Shown here one piece after another: positions 61,092 through 64,000 of a DNA stretch of 64,000 bases (positions are counted from its first letter, which is position 1; each line of letters starts with the position of its first letter). A program made the position numbers and the translations under genes. Below the pieces are notes generated by a model, which saw nothing but the letters and a program-made list of their open reading frames with translations, had not been told where the DNA came from and did no database searches. Location: positions 5,844,501-5,908,500 of the forward strand of contig CM028906.1 in assembly GCA_016801845.1 (NCBI GenBank), written 5' to 3'. The DNA is from Polydactylus sextarius. Lineage: Eukaryota > Chordata > Actinopteri > Polynemidae.

Positions 61092-61440
61092 TTCATGAGT
61101 TATGACCAAAAACATACTGCTTGAGGTCACAGTGACCTTTGGTGCCTGTGACACCAGAATTGAATCAGTTCATCCTTGAGTCTACATGAATGTTTCTGAC
61201 AGAGTTGAAATGAAAAAAATCTGTTATGATTCTGTTAACGTGGTCATTAGATATCACATGGGCAAAAAAGGCTACAGACATTTCTGGCGAGGTCACAATT
61301 CTGACCTGTTCATGCTTATGTCGATGTGAATGTCTCTTGGCTTTCCTGACATGATGAATACGAGCTCACCACAGCCTTAATCTTTGACCTCTGGCTACAA
61401 AATCATTATCAGTTCATCTTCTGAGAAAATGTTTAGAATA
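61092..61440 (+). repeat. Dispersed teleost repeat, copy 5 (two partial units)
   Basis: The first unit has tcatgagttatgaccaaaaa, gaggtcacagtgacctttgg, accagaattgaatcagttca, tccttgagtctacatgaatg and cattagatatcacatgggca. A second, worn unit follows at about 61282-61440 (ggcgaggtcacaattctgac, tttgacctctggctacaaaa, tcatcttctgagaaaatg). A perfect ERE-like palindrome survives at 61124-61138. Confidence 0.7.
61124..61138. promoter_or_regulatory. Second consensus ERE-like palindrome in the repeat
   Basis: AGGTCACAGTGACCT is identical to the palindrome at 48907-48921, 12.2 kb away, and lies at the same place in the repeat unit. The adjoining DR1 has decayed here (tttggtgcc). Binding is not shown. 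Confidence 0.55.
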
Positions 61441-61792
61441 AGGTGCCACTCCATCAGCACTGCAAGTAAATTCAAGAATTAATCTGTAAGCTAAGGAGGA
61501 ACCAAACAGATGTCATATCATGTCAACAGCTGCGTCAGCTGCTCTCAGACAACTAATAAACAAAATATCTGTTTTATTGTCCCATTACCGTACCTGCTTC
61601 ATTATCCTTACACTGGGCACAACAATAAATAAAATGTGACAGCTGTCTTATACCACACTGTCAGCAAATTTTTAAAGGTAACATTTCCTAGAGACTAATT
61701 ACTGTTTTATGCAGTATTTCAAATAATTGCAAATTTTCAGTAACTTGCCCTGAAACAACATGACACTACTTCTGGTTCCCTGGTCCCACGAG

Positions 61793-62110
61793 AAGAAGAC
61801 TGTTGCTTTACAGAAAGAAGGCTCTAGGTTCATTCATCACAGATGAACTGAATTTTGCATGTGCGATGTTTGCAAATATATGGCCTATCTGCATTTCATC
61901 CAGGTACTTTAGATTCCTTCCACAGTTCAAATATATTCAGGTTAATTGGTGACTCTGAATTTCTCACAAGTGAAGTGTGGATTTGAGTATGGACGTCTGT
62001 TATTATCAGCCCTGTGACAGACTGGTGACCTGTCCACAGTCCACTAGGATTGGCTCCTGTCCTGCATAACCCTCAAAAGATAAACAGTTTAGATAATGGA
62101 TAGATGAATT
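61793..62110 (+). repeat. Teleost interspersed repeat (SINE/LINE tail), decayed
   Basis: The order is gactgttgctttacagaaag, aaggctctaggttcattcat, gatgtttgcaaatatatggc, gattccttccacagttcaaa, ggttaattggtgactctgaa, cctgtgacagactggtgacc, tgtccacagtccactaggat and tggctcctg. This is the layout of a very common teleost repeat that normally reads 'gcctcacagcaagaaggtcctgggttcg...cccacagtccaaa...gacagactggcgacctgtcc'. It is full-length but diverged, and it is the same family as 613-741 in opposite orientation. Confidence 0.75.
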
Positions 62111-62961
62111 TGTACACAGAGAGGAAATAAATTTAAATAAATTAAAACAAAAGAATAAATCTGAATGCAACCACATGTTTCACTTAACAGAGTCACTTCA
62201 TTTAAAAGTGTTTGTTACAAAATAACGTGAACAATTTGTTCTGTTTTCCTCTTCTTCATTTCAACTACAAAACATGATCATGAAAAAAAACCATCAAACT
62301 GGCTTTCATATCTACATCCCACATTGTCTACATTGTTTAAACATTCACACATGCTGTGCTACTTTGATAACTAGTAATGAGAGGGTATTGTAGTAGCTGT
62401 TGCGATCTGGCATGCCTTAAAAAAGTGGACACAATGGATGTTCTTCGGCTTTCTTTCAAGTGCACAGGAAGCCTCCGTAGCCAATTATCAACATGACTGT
62501 TAGTTGAGCATTTGTTATGTGGTGAGACTCGAAAGTGTGCTCAGTGAGGGTAGGTGGATTGCTTTGAAGAAAATGAAACAATGCTTCAGACAAATTGTTA
62601 AGTGTCAGTGTTATTGTGCTGTGGTGAACACTAATTTACATCAACGTACTTTGACGAGATGCTAAACAAAAGTAGATGTAAAAACAAACCCAGATTTGTG
62701 AAAATTGTGAATTATAATAATTAAAAAAAATGTCACTGGTTTAAAAACTGTGACGAAAAGTAAATTCTTGTTGGATTATTAAAGTAAGGTATGCTTTGTG
62801 AGGACCAGGATTGGTGTGTTTAAAACATCTAAAATTGGTACTGATACATTACAAAAGCAAGATGATGGTGTCCTAACACACTGTGCGAAGTATGTTCCCA
62901 TTAGTTCCCAATGAAGACAAATGCTTTAGAACAGGCGGTGAATATATATTTGATTTGAATG

Positions 62962-62991
62962 TTTTTTTTTTTTTTTTTAAAAAAAAAAAAA
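62962..62991. repeat. T17-A13 junction
   Basis: Seventeen T residues are followed at once by thirteen A residues, giving a 26-base perfect palindrome. It might be an assembly artefact or a junction of two poly(A) tails in opposite orientation, but no elements are visible beside it. Confidence 0.85.
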
Positions 62992-63169
62992 TGGATCAGT
63001 CATTTTAAAATGCTGGTTACAGACAGCAGCAAACGCTACGTCTGTCCAATAAGTTAACATGGTCTACAAACATTTCCTCAGAAGGGTAAGGTTCATCAGC
63101 ATGTACAATAAACACCTCTATTTATATTAATCTGTTGTTTCGAGCACCACCTTTATCTTGTGCAGTGGT

Positions 63170-63470
63170 CTCTTGAGGTGAACGCGTCAAAGCTAAAGAC
63201 GTAAACAGACTGAACAAACTCATTCAAGTTCAAGCCCACAACTCTGGGTAAAGCAGCTGAGGACAAAACAGCAGCAGAGCTACAGTCAATCACGACCAAT
63301 GTCTCACACCACTTGAACAAGGACTTGAACACTGGACAAAACTGAAAAGCATCTTCAGCCACAGATTTGTTCATCCTCACTGTGTCAGGGAATAGTACTG
63401 AAAATTATTGCTGCTGATGTCCATCAAACTGTTTAAATCATCATCTGGCTGGCTGCTGATCACTGAACTG
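63170..63470 (+). mobile_element. LINE ORF2 C-terminal relic
   Basis: Plus-strand translation gives ERVKAKDVNRLNKLIQVQAH near the start and then LKSIFSHRFVHPHCVRE further on, with stops between. These fit the C-terminal end of teleost LINE proteins, which read 'KDxxRLxKLIxxAGSV...LHxTL...SSFSxRLxHPxCxxERYRxSF'. The minus-strand 75-codon frame at 63153-63380 is its shadow. The copy has several stops and no intact domain. Confidence 0.6.
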
Positions 63471-64000
63471 GACTAATTTACATCTTTACTTTAAACTGTT
63501 CTATCATGCACTCTCCAATAACATAAACATATCTACAGGAAGTGTTGAGGTAAGACTCCAGATGCCAGACTGTTTTCAAACATGAGCTGTCACACTGAAC
63601 TTCTAGTCTGGTTTAGTTTGTCTCTCTAATTTATCATTTCTTGACCAGACTCACAGACAAGCTTTGGCTGCACACAACATAAGAAACCAGGACAACAAGA
63701 AAAATGCAACCTGCTGCAAAGCTTTTCTCCTTAGAACTACAAAAAGTTTCAATGTGTTTTTTTCAGTTCTCCATAAATCTACAAATAGTCACTCCAGTGA
63801 CTCCAGTATCAAAGAGGCTGTGTTGCTCCAGCTCGGACCACAGGAGTTCGAATAAGTTATGACACTAACACCCAACTGTCCTCGGCTAATTATCTGTCCT
63901 GACAAAAAACAAGGCACTGAAGGAAAGTGGCACACGGTCATGTTATATTTTTAGCTTAATGGTACAGGATGAGTATACAACCACAACACTCTGGGTAGAG
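63471..64000. other. Non-coding stretch to the window edge
   Basis: I see no gene, RNA or distinct repeat here. The 63-codon plus-strand frame at 63664-63855 has no recognised features. Confidence 0.5.

Noticed and set aside
63153..63380. 75-codon minus-strand frame as a gene
   Set aside because: The other strand shows clear LINE C-terminal motifs here, so this frame is a shadow of the relic.
1..64000. CRISPR arrays, operons, phage or bacterial features
   Set aside because: Nothing in the window has spaced direct repeats, tightly packed genes or ribosome binding sites; spliced exons, SINEs and LINEs indicate an animal genome.

Overview
This window looks like non-coding, intron-rich genomic DNA from a spiny-rayed (percomorph-type) teleost fish. 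It is AT-rich and full of microsatellites and homopolymer runs. Long open frames are almost absent; those that exist are short, unconserved-looking or made of simple repeat. Several old interspersed repeats have the consensus of families that I know from teleost genomes: a tRNA-derived SINE with an 'aataaaggcaaaa' tail, LINE 3' ends, hAT and Harbinger DNA elements, and a 'gtcacagtgacctttgacc' repeat. There are no operons, ribosome binding sites, CRISPR arrays, phage genes or rRNA genes.

Only one ordinary host coding exon is well supported. It is the first coding exon of a tetraspanin gene on the minus strand (45906-45985), with a good acceptor, a 21-codon open frame starting MAEGC and ending FNLLFW, and a consensus GTGAGT donor. 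If the gene continues in the usual way, everything to its left (1-45905) is downstream of this exon and may be a very long first coding intron. DNA to its right (about 46000-48200) would hold the 5' untranslated region and a possible promoter. A second, shorter exon on the plus strand (57245-57324) encodes the start of a THAP zinc-finger domain and also ends in a consensus donor. Its surroundings look repetitive, so it may belong to a transposon-derived gene.

Layout. 1-6.2 kb: plain AT-rich DNA with one decayed interspersed repeat and a perfect hairpin. 6.26-7.36 kb: a Harbinger-type DNA element with 16-bp terminal inverted repeats and a broken N-terminal transposase piece. 7.47-8.1 kb: a LINE 3' end. 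8.1-22.5 kb: no gene; simple repeats and a second perfect hairpin. 22.5-24.8 kb: a composite repeat with direct repeats, a nested SINE and a dispersed repeat. 25.5 kb: a percomorph repeat. 31.85-32.28 kb: a second LINE 3' end, reversed. 34.96-35.43 kb: a hAT-type element. 35.97-36.26 kb: a processed pseudogene of ribosomal protein S16. 43.3 kb: another LINE reverse-transcriptase C-terminus. 45.9-48.2 kb: tetraspanin 5' end. 48.9-63.5 kb: dispersed repeats, SINE fragments, the THAP exon, an imperfect 21-bp hairpin and a further LINE relic.

I did not find a new multi-gene system here. The observations most worth a second look are repeat-borne consensus nuclear-receptor motifs (an ERE plus DR1 at 48907-48928 and an ERE at 61124-61138), three strong hairpins, the rps16 pseudogene, the THAP exon, and the coding-like open frame just upstream of the tetraspanin exon. 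All family assignments come from recognition by eye, not from a database search.
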